This document shows, piece after piece, positions 52,940-64,000 of a stretch of 64,000 nt of DNA. Every line of letters begins with the position of its first letter. Within the stretch, counting starts at the first letter, position 1. Position numbers and translations under genes: made by a program. The DNA comes from Icerya purchasi (lineage: Eukaryota > Arthropoda > Insecta > Hemiptera > Monophlebidae). The notes under the pieces were generated by a model. That model saw nothing but the letters and a program-made list of their open reading frames with translations, was not told where the DNA came from and did not search any database. Location: the NCBI GenBank assembly GCA_039619475.1, contig CM077115.1:489449352-489513351 (forward strand), read 5' to 3'.

Positions 52940-53874
52940 CATGTCATGCAATCTTTATTTCCTTTCCACACTGTTATCTTTACTGACGGCTCCAAAACAA
53001 CGGTCGGTACGGGAGCTCTCTTTTCAGTCTCATCCTTATAAACTGCTTTCCTTCTGCTCCATATTTATCGCGGAATCCTCTGCAATCCTTCGTGCTATCC
53101 AATGCATTTCTTCCAACAACGGCTCCAATAAATTCCTGATAGCCTCGGATTCAAAAGGTGTTCTACCGTCTATCGCCTCTCCTCTTCCTCGACATTCCTC
53201 AGATTTCATAATTCTCCCGATTCGTTCTCTTGTCACTAGATTGTATAGCGTTCGTTCCATTCAAATCGATTTCTTATGGTCCCCCAGTCATGCTGGCATT
53301 GAGGGCAATGAATAAGTAGATTCATTAGCTCGATCTGCCGTTCAGACTGGTCAATTTCTATTCAAATTTTCTTCTTGCAATCTTAACGTTCTTTCCAGGA
53401 ATTGCCATATCCTCTTTTATTCTCGAATCCTGAATCCTTCTATCTTAGTATCCAAACTCATTCTCCTCCGTACCCTTGGTTCTATGACTTCCCTCATCTC
53501 TCGCGCTTTCTTATCTCTTCCATTTGCAGGCTTTGTCTAGATCATAGTTCTTCCGGCATCTTCTTTTCGCCTTTCTATCCTTCCATCCGGATGATTCTGA
53601 TCTAATCTGTGACACAAATCACATCTTCTTTGAATACGCGTCTGTATCTACAGAACGCTCTCACTTCTGTAGTCAACTCCTGAAACTCGGTTTGCCTACT
53701 CCATACAGTGCTTCCTTTATTCTTTCACTTCCATCCCGGGAATCATTCCTATTATAGCGTCCTTCATAGCTTCCATTTCCAGTAATATGCAATTTTAATT
53801 AGTTTCTCCCTCTCTGTCATTAACACAACATAATGCTGGGTAATGCCCTTGACTGGCAATCCCAAAAAAAAAAA
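52940..53874 (+). mobile_element. I-like LINE 3' part with RNase H and hairpin tail
   Basis: The plus-strand remnant comprises RNase H, a decayed zinc-finger end and a 3' UTR ending CTGGGTAATGCCCTTGACTG then GCAATCCC and poly(A) (53864-53874). TGGG can pair with CCCA. This ties the TGGG/CCCA tail to an RNase H-bearing LINE. 5' end unknown. Confidence 0.75.
52970..53790 (+). pseudogene. LINE RNase H and C-terminus
   Basis: Frame pieces read FTDGSKTTVGTGALFSV, then after a frameshift FIAESSAILRAIQCI, KFLIASDSKGVLPSI and FLWSPSHAGIEGNE followed by a stop and VDSLARSA. The D, E, D and late D (normally GNExAD; here GNE-stop-VD) are all present. Further on, YPWFYDFPHLSRFLISSICR then LCLDHSS is a degraded zinc-finger lead-in. 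Stops and shifts make it inactive. Confidence 0.8.
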
Positions 53875-53879
53875 CACTT

Positions 53880-55060
53880 TTCATTTTGACAATGTGTGTA
53901 TATTTATGTTATTATAGTTTATATTTGTATTGTTTTACGCGAATTAAATACACTTTATCATCGAAATATCAATTTTTCTGCACGATAATACTGTCCTTAT
54001 CGCGATAAATTAGCATCGATATAACGAAGTACTTTCTATATCAATATCGATATTCTACACTTTTTGATACCCTGTTCTCATGTACTAGTAGATTATTGTT
54101 CGTCGTATTTTTTCGAATGTAGACGTACCGTAGTATCGAAAAATTGAAGTGTCTTAAAATCCAGCAAAGCCGATATGATGAGAAATTTTTCCGATTCAGT
54201 TTGCAGATAATCAGGAAGAAATTCATGACAGTGTGGTTAATCGAGCTGCGGAAGTTAGCTCCGAATAGAGTCGTTAAATGTAACCTATTTTCTGCACGTT
54301 GATGGATATTTCGAAGTAGCTTGGTGGATATTATCGTAGTTTTAGTATTATTCAATATTATTTAAGTGAAGGTAAATATATTAAGTAACTTGAACGAGAT
54401 GGACTAGTTGTCAATTTAATTCGCTTATGACATTAATACCACACACTTCTTAAAAAATTCGAGAATTTTTCTTCTCCTAATTTATCGCCATTCTTACCGT
54501 GGCCAAAATTTGTTTAATTTTTCACCTCACCGTTTACTTCGATACTGTCTTCGCTTCAACTTTTTCCTGCCTTATCTCATCCATAAGTTACTTTACGACG
54601 AATGGTAAAAAACAATTAAAAACAGATCCAAAATTATTTACTTTTTTTTTTTCTCTTTTTTAGATCCAAAAATCATTGTAAAAGCGTTAAAATAAGTGAT
54701 ATCGATTAATACAGGTAATTAAAATGCATTGCGTATTAACAAATTGTGTTGAAAAAGTAATTCCTCATTCGAGGTAATTTCCTTAGTAACACAAACTCGC
54801 TCGTTAAAAACATTTTTTTTTTCATTTCTTTTTTTTTTTTTTTTTTTTTTTGAAATTCTTTATTAGAACGTAACCAAATGACTTTTAACGAAAATCGCTT
54901 TGAAAGAAGCGATTTGTCGTGTTATTTTTTTTCGATCAAATAAATTTAAAATCAAATTAAATTAAACGAAACAGTGAAAAATTACGGTAATTGTAAAATA
55001 CGAATCATATTAAAAAAAAACAAAAAAAAAACGTCGATTCATTTGTATATTCTACAAAGC
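53880..55060. other. No recognised gene
   Basis: AT-rich. A 104-codon minus frame at 54041-54355 has no recognisable domain. T runs lie near 54645 and 54829-54850. Confidence 0.45.
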
Positions 55061-55065
55061 AATTA

Positions 55066-55336
55066 AAGTAAGTAAAGTAAGTCCCCCATATATACTGAGG
55101 TATTGTGGATTGCGAAGTTAAGTTTTTCATAATGCTACTAAGCCCAATGGACCTAACGAGAATCCAGTATTGCCAGTTCCTTTTTACTTTTTACTGTCCC
55201 AGATTTCCTGGTACCTAATTATTTCGGCCTGGGTAAACCTAAAAGCGACTTGGATCCGGAACGAGACAAGTCTCGATTACCTATGATACCTCTATAGTTT
55301 GGTAGCCAAGTGCCCCTTAACCGCTAGACTACCGCG
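55066..55336 (-). mobile_element. tRNA-derived SINE
   Basis: Minus strand, about 270 bp. It starts CGCGGTAGTCTAGCGGTTAA, containing an RNA polymerase III A box (TAGTCTAGCGG, plus 55321-55331). A B-box-like CGTTCCGGATCC follows at plus 55252-55263, about 60 bp on, the usual spacing. The body continues and ends in short (ACTTACTTT)n repeats at 55066-55082 where many SINEs have a simple tail. The tRNA acceptor stem does not close, so it is not a functional tRNA gene. SINEs rely on a LINE's RT; no matching LINE tail was seen here. Confidence 0.65.
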
Positions 55337-55339
55337 AAT

Positions 55340-57595
55340 TAGAAAAACTAATTTCGATGAGAGAAATTCGACTATAATTTTTTGCAGCAGTAAACTTTTT
55401 TACCATTCACTTAACAATGGCGAAATAAATTTGAAGTTTTTTTCCCGGTATTTTTCTTAAATAAAAATTCACACGAATCTGAGTAACCGATTTAATGGAA
55501 AAAACGATGAATGCAAATTTGAAATTTCTCGAAACTTATCTTTTATCCAGATGAGAAGAATTAAAATCAATGATCTGTTCGTTATTAGAAAATTTTCGGT
55601 CCTATATAAAGAATCGGCTTACATGTGAAGCAGCCAAAATTCATGGTGTTAAAGACAGTTCCAATGTATGTTTTCGACTTCTATATTTTGAAAAATGACC
55701 TGCTCGTTTGTGTGGTAGTGTGTACTATGGCCACTTTTACACTGACACTGTCCTGTGCCAGATGTTGCGGTGGTAACATTACCGAAACTAACGATTTTCC
55801 AAAGTCTGTATTTCAAAAGAGTGTTGGTTGTGTAAAGAATTGACTTCACTACTGCCGTCAACTCTCTTAACACACTTCATTGTTCCTGTTTAGCCGCGAA
55901 AATCTTCATTTATTCAGAGACCGATGTTCTAAAACGGTTTGGAAAGTTCCTAAACAGATTACGCGTCGACAAGTTAATCTTTTCTCATGTTCATAGAACG
56001 GAGGAGCTTTCTAAAAAAAAAGATGTCTTCTAAAATTGTTGATTTATTCAATTTTAACTAACCGGACTTAGGCAACCACATTAGCGCGGTACGTCTACGG
56101 CGAATAGGAGTTATATAAATATTACTTAGTCGTTGTAATCAGTTTACAGGTAAAACATGAAGGGAAAAATCTCGTAGCAATATATATATACAGCCGAAGG
56201 TGATATTAATGAAATTCGTTAAAATCTGTTACGTGTTTTCAGATTGGCCATACGAAAAAAAGATAAATAAATAAAAAGAAACATATCGCGTTGGTAGAAA
56301 ATCATCGGAGGAATTTTGTGACTTTTTCGAAATTAATCTCTTTTGCATCTCAATAACCGGAAAAATATTTTTGCATACAGAGCCTACATCACGAACAGAG
56401 TATTCTATTCTTAAAAGTTGTTCTGGAATGTTAAAACTCGAGCGCGTTGATTATTTACATAAAATATGCAGATTGCATGGAGATTTTGAAAAAACGGCAA
56501 AATAATTAATTTTGCGAGAAAAAAAGATGGCAAAACAAAAGTTAATAAGGAGCATGAAAACTAGAATTTTGGAAAAAATGTGTCACATTAAGTGAAAAAT
56601 ACTTCACAGAACACGACTCGTAATTTCGTTCGGTGATGAATGCTTGCAACCGCTGTTCGTAATACATTTTATAAATAACTGGTTTTCAGAAAAACTATCG
56701 AAATTATTCCAAGACAGAGTGAAATACACTAAAAAAGTTGTTATAAAAACCCCATAATTTTGGAACCGGTTGTGCTGTAACTTTGATAATAGCATACATA
56801 TTTAAAAATTATACTTTCATTTTATCCAACTGCAATATTTTGTTTTTTTTTAAATTTTCACGGCTTTTTTTTTATATTCTTAATTCCGCACTTGACTTTT
56901 TTCCCCCTAGTATTTAAAACGAATATATATTTATATATAATTTACATACAAATTTGAAAATCGATTATAACGACATCCGCTATAGCGACATACCGGGGTG
57001 ATAGGCAAACCTTGATTGAGTGTTAGGGGCCCTTTTCGGAAGTGACAAAATTATCAGTTTTAAAGAATAACTAAATTTTCTTTAATTTAAATTAATTATA
57101 TTATTTTGAATTCACGAATTAACATATAATCATTAATGTAAAGAAAACTAAATATCATATAGAGAAAATGGATAGAATTTTCGATGCCAAAAAAAATATA
57201 CATACATATATATATAATTTTAGACAATGATTTTTGTCGATAAATTGAGCCAAAAAAAAACAAACAAAAAAACCCTGATCTCTTTTTATGAAAAAAGCAA
57301 AGTTTGTTTGTACAGACTGGAACAGACATGCAATTATTCTTTGTTTGTTTATGTTGTCTGATTAACATGTTAAGAGTTTATCGTAAACCCGAAACCGACA
57401 AAAATCCCTGGCACAGGTCGTTACAAAAAATAATGGAAAAATATTATATTGCTCGTCTCGTTATAATAAAAAAATGAAAAATTAGAAATTTCTTCGAAAC
57501 GAAAAAAGACTAAAATATTAATATTGGTAACTTTTTGCTCTTTTTTACACTTGTTTTATATTGATTTAAGTTTTATTTTTCAGGCGTTTGACACA
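55340..57595. other. No recognised gene
   Basis: AT-rich. A segment near 56955-56990 (ATTATAACGACATCCGCTAT then AGCGACATACC) resembles subterminal words of pogo/Tigger-like transposons, by memory only. Confidence 0.4.
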
Positions 57596-57599
57596 TTCC

Positions 57600-57709
57600 T
57601 GTTGAATGGTTCACGCCCCGTGAAAATCTGATTTTTTCTTTATTCCCATTTCTTGGGCTAATGTCCCTGCTGACAAACCCAAATAATATTAATATTAAAA
57701 AAAAAAAAA
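57600..57709 (+). mobile_element. LINE 3' end, TGGG/CCCA hairpin type
   Basis: Ends TTTCTTGGGCTAATGTCCC, then TGCTGACAAACCCAAATAAT and poly(A) at 57697-57709. TTGGG pairs with CCCAA. 5' extent unknown. Confidence 0.55.
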
Positions 57710-57761
57710 TATATATATTTTTTCACAATCGTCTACTTTTGTGTATAAAGGATATTTTTTC

Positions 57762-57890
57762 TTTTTTTTTTTTTATAGGCTCGTCAACCAAGGACTTTTA
57801 TCTATAAATAAAAGGTAAGGAAAGAAGTCTGTTATATTTTGATCCGATCAGAAATTTTATCTAAAAAGGAACAAATAACAGGAATAATTA
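57762..57890 (-). mobile_element. LINE 3' end, minus strand, same family as 32916
   Basis: A T run (57762-57774) then ATAGGCTCGTCAACCAAGGA is, on the minus strand, TCCTTGGTTGACGAGCCTAT followed by poly(A). AGGAAAGAAGTCTGTTATAT and GATCCGATCAGAAATTTTAT match 32963-33005 closely. Confidence 0.65.
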
Positions 57891-58009
57891 GTGAGAAAGG
57901 AAAGGACATGATATGGGAAACACAATAAGGAGTAGGAAGTCCAAGCTACAGCAAATAAGAATACAATTGTCATTTGTGCTTTCGAATTAATCAATTATAG
58001 CTACCATTT

Positions 58010-58096
58010 AAATGAATATCTGTTTGATCCGTGAAAAAATTTGTTGACATTAAAGAAACAGAGCACTTTATTTGATATCGACTATAACTTCGTTAA
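58010..58096. repeat. 88-bp direct repeat, left copy
   Basis: Starts AAATGAATATCTGTTTGATC and ends with CGACTATAACTTCGTTA. It matches 59429-59516 at about 85-90% and lies immediately upstream of the LINE remnant. Confidence 0.8.
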
Positions 58097-59413
58097 ATCC
58101 CTTGATTCAGTGCACCACAGGGCCCTTCGAACGATACTTTTCGTACATAGAACCTCCTCGTCTGTTAGTCTTTGTTACCCCCCCCCCCATACTAGAGTAT
58201 TTCAGAACCTGTTATTAACACCGTGAGACCCTCGCTCTTTTCTCTCGTAATAGCTCCTTTCCTATTCACATAAATGCTTTTCCCATACCCCAGAGTTCTC
58301 TAATGACCCTCTCTCGGAAGTCCTGGCCCTCCTATCACAGCACAATATGAGCGTAATTTCCTTCCCCGATCTGGCACCTAACACCGCGATTGGGTACCTT
58401 TTAATATTGATGTTGATTTTTCCCTGGTGATGAAGTGTAATAAATCCCTGCATCCAAATATTGTTCGGTTGACAGCAGCGACAATTCAAAAATACCCCGA
58501 CCACTTCATTTTCTTCACGGATACTGCCAAGGTCACCTCAGAGGCTACTTCATCCCCAACCGGCTGCTCCTTTGAAGCCTGCGATGTGATACAAAGCATC
58601 CGGCTGAATGACAATTTTTCGGTACTGGATGCTGAAATATATGAAGTATTTTTTTGTTTGGAATATTTTCTTTCTGCACAGCCTATATTACTAAAAGTCC
58701 CCTGTTGGTATTTGGTTCCTCCGCGGCGCTATCGACAATCTCTAATCCTTTCACCAAACATCCTTTAGCAATTCGAACCCAACAGGTATTATATGAACTT
58801 ATTAAGAGAGAGAGTGCTCCATTTCCTTTTTATGGGCGCCCAGCCACGCTAAGATTCCTGGAAATGAACGAGTCGATACGTCCGCCCGAGCAGCATTATA
58901 CTGCCCTTTGCCTAATAACGGCCCTCCCCCACCTCATCTAGCAAACATAATCTTTAATACACGTCCTCGTGGAAAGGCCATTTTGGACCTCATGTCAGAG
59001 TTTCTTAAGGCTAATCAAACCCTTAATTGAACACCATGGTGGCCAGAAAAAAACATTTCCCGCAGAGATTTCTGTGACCTTAGCCGTTAACGCACAGGTG
59101 TCACATATTCTTGTCGCATAATTTTATTTTACAAACAACCCGACCTTCTATGAATTGCTCTTTCTGTTGCCAAGGTGTTGCTCCCTCAACTCCACACATA
59201 CTGTGCGAATGCCAGCACTCTCACTCCATCGGCCCCTTTTTATAAATAACAAAATAGTCATTAGCATACTTGAGAATTATGCAATTTCATCTGTGACACA
59301 GTTTATCAGAATTAGTAGAATAAGCAGTTATCTATATGAACAAACCGCGCATCCTCGTACTGTAATAACCACAGCAGTTAAACACGGTACATGTTGCGTT
59401 TACAAAAAAAAAA
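58097..59413 (+). mobile_element. I-like LINE 3' part flanked by 88-bp direct repeats
   Basis: The plus-strand remnant runs from the RT thumb through RNase H and the zinc-finger end to an A run at 59404-59413. The flanking direct repeats are much longer than ordinary LINE TSDs. Several stops and frame changes show decay. Confidence 0.78.
58100..59230 (+). pseudogene. LINE ORF2 end: thumb, RNase H, zinc finger
   Basis: Readings in order: LDSVHHRALRTILFVHRTSS (58100-58165); FFTDTAKVTSEATS (58510-58555), where the usual TDGS is TDTA; LDAEIYEVFFCLEYF (58628-58672); TISNPFTKHPLAIRTQQVLY (58735-58795); a WVPGH region degraded to YGRPATL near 58830; and CDLSR-stop-RTG then SFCCQGVAPSTPHILCECQH (59160-59215), the CX2C...HX4C finger. 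The order is that of I-clade ORF2 C-termini. Confidence 0.78.
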
Positions 59414-59428
59414 TCTATCACTATAAAT

Positions 59429-59516
59429 AAATGATTATTTGTTTGATCCGTAAAAAAATTTGTTGTCATTCAAAAAAGCAAACCACTTTATTTGATATCG
59501 ACTATAAATTCGTTAT
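59429..59516. repeat. 88-bp direct repeat, right copy
   Basis: Starts AAATGATTATTTGTTTGATC and ends with CGACTATAAATTCGTTA; follows the LINE poly(A) by about 15 bp. It continues into TAATGGATTTACACCG, the presumed original target. Confidence 0.8.
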
Positions 59517-59519
59517 AAT

Positions 59520-61030
59520 GGATTTACACCGTATACCATTTTTTCGCCTACAGCGCGATAAAGTTTACTCTAGAAGTTGAAATGAATTTATGTTTAAGAA
59601 TCGTAGTTTTGAACGCAAACAGCGGAGATGAATGCACTCAAGCACGTTTGTGTTTATCAGATTGCCGTTATCTGCAATAAGACTAGAGATGAATGTAGGA
59701 GCCTGTGTAAAGATTTCTCTAATTCGTTTCCGGTATGTAAAATTACGTAAATTCTTTAACTGATTAAAAATCTGTAATTGATTTTTTTCTTTTTTTTTCT
59801 AATAACTATCGTGTTTTTAATCATAAGTTCAACACCGATGAATTTATTTTAATGTTTTTTTGTTTTTTTTTTTTTTTTGAAATGTTGTGTTGGTATAAAG
59901 AAAAGTACGAATGCGCGAGAAGTCTAAACTTATTATCAGGAAATTATAATTTCATAAATTCAACATTATTTGGTACTGGAAATGTTGCAAAACATTCTAA
60001 TAATGATGAAAGTAAATGATTAATCAATAAACTATTTTAATCGAAATATTATCAGCAGTAAAGCGAAGACAATTTTTGCGGAAAACAAATTGAAACCAGA
60101 TTGTATGATAACACAAATTTCCAAACTTTTCTAATGAAGTTATCATATTGTACGTCCACAGATAAAATGATACGAAATTGAGTAAGAAAAATTATAAAAA
60201 CGAATTAAGTACAATAAAAAATATAAGTAACGCAGCATTATCATTAAATAGTAAATATAAAAGATGAGACAATATAGCAGGAGGAACAGAGAATAATAAT
60301 AAATAGATAAAATTCACATACTTAAATTCAACATAGATATATCCTATACTGCTAACAATAATCTATTTGCTAAATTATTTAACACAAATAGTGTAAGTAA
60401 TGAATGTGGATGATCGGAAATGTGTAAATTATAAAAAATGCGATACATTTTACGTTGGAAAAATGCGGAAAATTTATTGTCCTGATATAAATGTGTATGC
60501 AATTTAAAATAGATGCACAGAAAAATCCACATTTTCGGTACTTGTGTTATTTACATAAACAGATTGAATGATATATCAGTGAATATTTATCTCTACTGAA
60601 ACTGACATCAAAAAACATTATTAGATTTTACGTTAAGTAAAACACAACTATGTTACGATCCTTTTAATTAATGTAATAAATTATTAATATCTTGAACTAT
60701 TATTTCGATTTTAATGATGAACTTTCAATCGTAGCATAATTGACGTTTTTATCATTTTGGTATTATCGGTTTTATTACTACTATGTACAGTTTATATCAT
60801 TTTATTGTAACTAATACCGTGACTTGATTAATATTCGAAACTAGATTAAAAGCTGTAATTTATTTATACTACGTGTTTGCTATTTTGGTAACGCATCATT
60901 TTAATTTAAAATAAGGCTTATTAAAAATTTCTATACAATAACAGCTTTAAAATCAAAATTTAGTTAATCGCTGGTAATTGCATGAAAATTAGAACAGTCT
61001 ATGAAAAACAAAAATTCTTTTATACTAATA
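59520..61030. other. No recognised gene
   Basis: AT-rich, T run near 59865-59878. No coding or element signal seen. Confidence 0.45.
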
Positions 61031-61379
61031 GACTTTGGTCGGAAGTTTAGGGGGTTCTATTTCTCACAACCGCTCCTTCGAGCTGTTTGTTCAACTTCCT
61101 CTTGTTCCTCTTCTTTCTTTCATTTCGTCGTTCTGTTGTCTATTATTCGTCGACGTTCTTAAACTATACTCTAATTTCTTCCTATTTTCCATTGACTTCC
61201 TCTCCTCATTGTCCTTTCTACTAAAAATGATGTAAACGTATGAAATGATTTCATATATTTATTAAATGTTCATCTCTTTGCTTTTAGCGTTCCGCTTTGT
61301 ACACCAGTTTGTTGAGATACATTCCATGTTTCTCTTCCTTTCCTTCCACATTCATTACTCCGACTATTTGTTTTGTTTT

Positions 61380-61440
61380 GTTAACTTTAATTGTTTCTGG
61401 GTAATGGTATGCCCTTGGTTGACGATCCTGGAAAAAAAAA
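61380..61440 (+). mobile_element. LINE 3' end, TGGG/CCCA hairpin type (degraded)
   Basis: TTGTTTCTGGGTAATGGTAT, then GCCCTTGGTTGACGATCC and poly(A) at 61432-61440. The pairing partner is CCTGG and not CCCA, so the stem is weaker. The T-rich sequence from about 61035 may be its 3' UTR. Confidence 0.55.
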
Positions 61441-61446
61441 ATACTC

Positions 61447-62805
61447 TTTTTTTTTTTAAATAAGAAAATTGTGGGTCTCACAAGGCAATTTTGCCCGTTT
61501 CGTGAGTTCCCATCACCCTCATTATCGTTTATTTGACATAAATTTACAATTTGCTAATAACATTTCAATACATCTAAAATAATATTTTTTATCACTATAG
61601 TAATTTAATTAATTTAGTACAGTAACTTCTTATGACTACACACCTAGCATCTATATATCACCAACCAGTCACACTCAAAATAATCATTCCCACTAATGTA
61701 AAAGAAAGAAGATATTTTCCGCTACATTATTGAAAATCATCTACATGCACCTGTTGTAGTTCCTGTGCTGAGCAAAGAGAAATTTAGGAACCTAATTTAC
61801 GAAATAAAGACGAATCACCGATATGGTAGTACAAATAGAAGAAACCATCGATAGTTTCTTAATCTGCACACCAATCTGTCGGTCATTTTTTTACGTCTTC
61901 CTTCCACACACCTAATCTTTTCTCCTTTAATATACTACTTGGAATTTCCCGTAGTAATTTAATTAGTACTGTCTTCTGCTGTGTATTATCAATCCTTAAA
62001 TTGGTCCCCCCCCCCTTGGTTGAATAAAGTATTTTTTATTTCGATCTCTCGTAGCTCTAATTTTAGGTCATGATGGTATTCTGATATTATTGGTTTTGAT
62101 GTCCAATAATCTATAATAATAATAATACATTTTTGGCGACATCACATTGTTTACCTTCCACCATGATGATGTTGAATTATTATGCCCCCCCATGAGGAAG
62201 CAGTAATTTTTAAAACATTTTTTCTGCAATTTCACTATCTCGTTAAGTTGTGATTTCTTCGCTTCTCGCCATATTTGAATACCATATAATATCCTAGACA
62301 TTATCATTGCGTTAAAAAAAATTTTTAGTGTTTCATATGGAAGTGTACCTGTTTCATCTTATATAATGCTCTGGAATGGTCTGTCTGATTTTTACACTTA
62401 AATTTTGTATATGTTTTTTCCAATTCATATTGCTATCTACAAAAACCCCTAAATATTTAAAATCCTGCACCTTTTCTAATGGTTTACATGCGCAAACTGG
62501 ACTGTTGTTCCTTAAATATAAATCATGGACACATCCGCTACTGCGGATGATAATCCGCGGTTCATGAGTAGCATGTTTGGATATGTTTCGAATATGCATT
62601 ATCTTTGATTTATTTATGTTCACTGCTAACCTCCTGTCATGCGCCCATTTACTAAGATTATCAACGTCCTCCTGAAGTAGCTTCTTTGCCATTTGTATAC
62701 TATTGTGTTCTATCAATAGCGCAATTTGTAACATGTATTCATTTTCGTCATACGTCTGACAATGAATTGCACGGTCACAGTCGATCACATACAATACACC
62801 AGGTG
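61447..62805 (-). mobile_element. LINE RT remnant with conserved 3' hairpin (copy 3)
   Basis: The minus-strand 3' end is ACTCACGAAACGGGCAAAAT then TGCCTTGTGAGACCCACAA, followed by A-rich sequence (T run 61447-61457). It keeps the CTCAC/GTGAG and GGCA/TGCC pairs of copies 1 and 2. Unlike them it retains coding sequence, so it identifies the family as an RT-bearing LINE without visible RNase H. Confidence 0.75.
62068..62794 (-). pseudogene. LINE reverse transcriptase C-terminal part
   Basis: The first frame (62354-62794) reads LLIEHNSIQMAKKLLQEDVD, NLSKWAHDRRLAVNINKSKI and FKYLGVFVDSNMNWKKHIQN. After a frame break, the second (62068-62307) reads MIMSRILYGIQIWREAKKSQ and LQKKCFKNYC. These are the post-catalytic palm and thumb of a LINE RT. 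The YADD motif falls in a degraded spot just upstream (near 62725, reading YDENEYM). Truncated at about 62805. Confidence 0.75.
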
Positions 62806-64000
62806 ACGGTAAAGATTATATTCCACTGACTAGTATTAACCCTTGTTTGCGTCAAAATGGTCAACAGCGGGTAGCAACAGGTATCCTAACGACACACGGC
62901 TAGTATGGCAGCTTGTGCAGTCGGTTATAATGCATTGCATATTTTAAGCAAATTTTACCGAAATAATTTTAAATTGTGTTCCGTATCTTCGTTAAAATTT
63001 CGGGGCAATTTCGGTTAGGTCTCTTTTTATTAGTGAATTTTACGGCGCAAAACACTATAAGAATTATCTGGAATTGTTAAATAATTTATAATTTTTGAAC
63101 GAATTCGAAATGTAAACGGGCGGAAAATTATTTCACAAAATTTAAGATCAGAGTTTACGTCAGATTTAGTTTGGTGCACTGTTTGCCATCATAATACCAT
63201 AAAGTACAGCCTGGCCTTATTGTAAAATATTTAAGTAAATTATAGTATTAGCTGAGAAACCTGTGGGACTATACGCGCTTCAGGGGATCTGTTTTTAGAT
63301 TTGTTGTCTTTACACGTATGTTTTTCAAAATTTGGTCTCTTAATTAGTAAAATTTCGGAGGTTTTGTAATTTTTTTTTTTTGTATTGCGCTGATAAAAAA
63401 TATGGCAATTAAAAAAAAATCAACCTTCTAGCTATTACACGGGGAACTGACTGAGGACTTGTTGATATGTCAATAGTGTCGGCTGCTACACATTGCCGAA
63501 ATCTATTTACGGCAGCCAACTTATAAAATGTGTATACAAAAATGTACATTTGGCTGCCACATATAATACTTTTTCTACATCGGCCGCCATTTTCGCATAC
63601 ATGTGTATCCCCCTATATAATATACACAGTATAATATGTCAGCGACTGCCACTTCATACTACAAGCAGGTTACATAAATCTTGATTTTTGAACCCCGCTA
63701 AAAGATAAGCTTTATGTAGACACTTCTTCAGAGTTTTTCGGTAGTGCTTATATAGAATAGTTGTTTAAATTTACCGCATCATTTTTATAACAAATTATTT
63801 TCTTTAGCCGGCAATAGTTGGGAATTTATTTATTATTATTTTTCACCTTTCGGGCTGGTATGAACTTTAAAAAAAATGTGTATTGCAAAAGTGCGCCATC
63901 TGAAAATGCATTAAAACGACTATGTCATTTTTACACACGGATTTATAGGAAAATGTTGCATAACATTTTTTAAAATTACCGTTATAATTCACCGAGACAA
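62806..64000. other. No recognised gene
   Basis: AT-rich with A/T runs near 63369 and 63411. A region at 63470-63660 repeats words such as GGCTGC and ACATGTGTAT but no defined element emerges. Confidence 0.45.

Noticed and set aside
55315..55336. Functional tRNA gene on the minus strand
   Set aside because: A and B boxes are present but the acceptor stem does not pair and the sequence runs on into a long body with a simple tail, so a SINE fits better.

Overview
The window looks like AT-rich, intron-bearing animal DNA, most likely from an insect or other arthropod. It is full of simple repeats and non-LTR retrotransposons (LINEs) of the Jockey, I-like and RTE-like types common in insects. It also holds a Penelope-like element, a mariner transposon, foldback elements and one tRNA-derived SINE. 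I see no convincing host gene, rRNA, functional tRNA, CRISPR array or operon. The species cannot be named from the sequence.

Layout. 1-2.4 kb is unassigned. 2.46-7.18 kb holds an apparently intact minus-strand Jockey element (gag-like ORF1 plus endonuclease/reverse transcriptase ORF2, joined by an ATGA overlap). 9.0-10.4 kb is a decayed gag/endonuclease remnant on the minus strand. 14.2-14.65 kb is a short LINE tail with a 9-bp target-site duplication (TSD). 14.74-17.06 kb is a Penelope-like RT plus GIY-YIG remnant carrying a candidate MITE and a foldback. 17-26 kb is mostly blank, with a doubtful LINE trace at 21.6-22.5 kb. 26.2-31.8 kb is a pile-up of LINEs, including a Jockey-type copy nested inside an RTE-like RT gene. 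32.2-33.0 kb is a long-inverted-repeat element containing a LINE tail, abutted by another LINE tail. 34.6-38.3 kb holds I-like LINE remnants with RNase H.

38.6-39.05 kb and 40.27-40.83 kb are two 5'-truncated RTE-like copies with clear TSDs. 41.99-45.13 kb is a mariner split by a nearly intact RTE-like LINE. 47.8-48.2 kb is an RTE-like C-terminus. 51.1-52.6 kb is an I-like RNase H gene split by another LINE tail that carries a 23-bp minisatellite. 52.9-53.9 kb and 58.1-59.4 kb are two more RNase H LINEs, the second flanked by 88-bp direct repeats. 55.1-55.3 kb is the SINE. 61.4-62.8 kb is a minus-strand RT remnant.

How the parts relate. These are selfish elements rather than a pathway. Only the 2.46-7.18 kb Jockey copy could still encode both of its proteins. 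Several unrelated-looking fragments share 3' ends that fold into hairpins directly before poly(A), and one such hairpin shows paired base changes between copies. That suggests shared RNA signals recognised by LINE reverse transcriptases. The nesting gives a relative age order: host DNA, then mariner and RTE-like copies, then the Jockey-type and tail insertions. All assignments come from reading motifs by eye; no database search was run.
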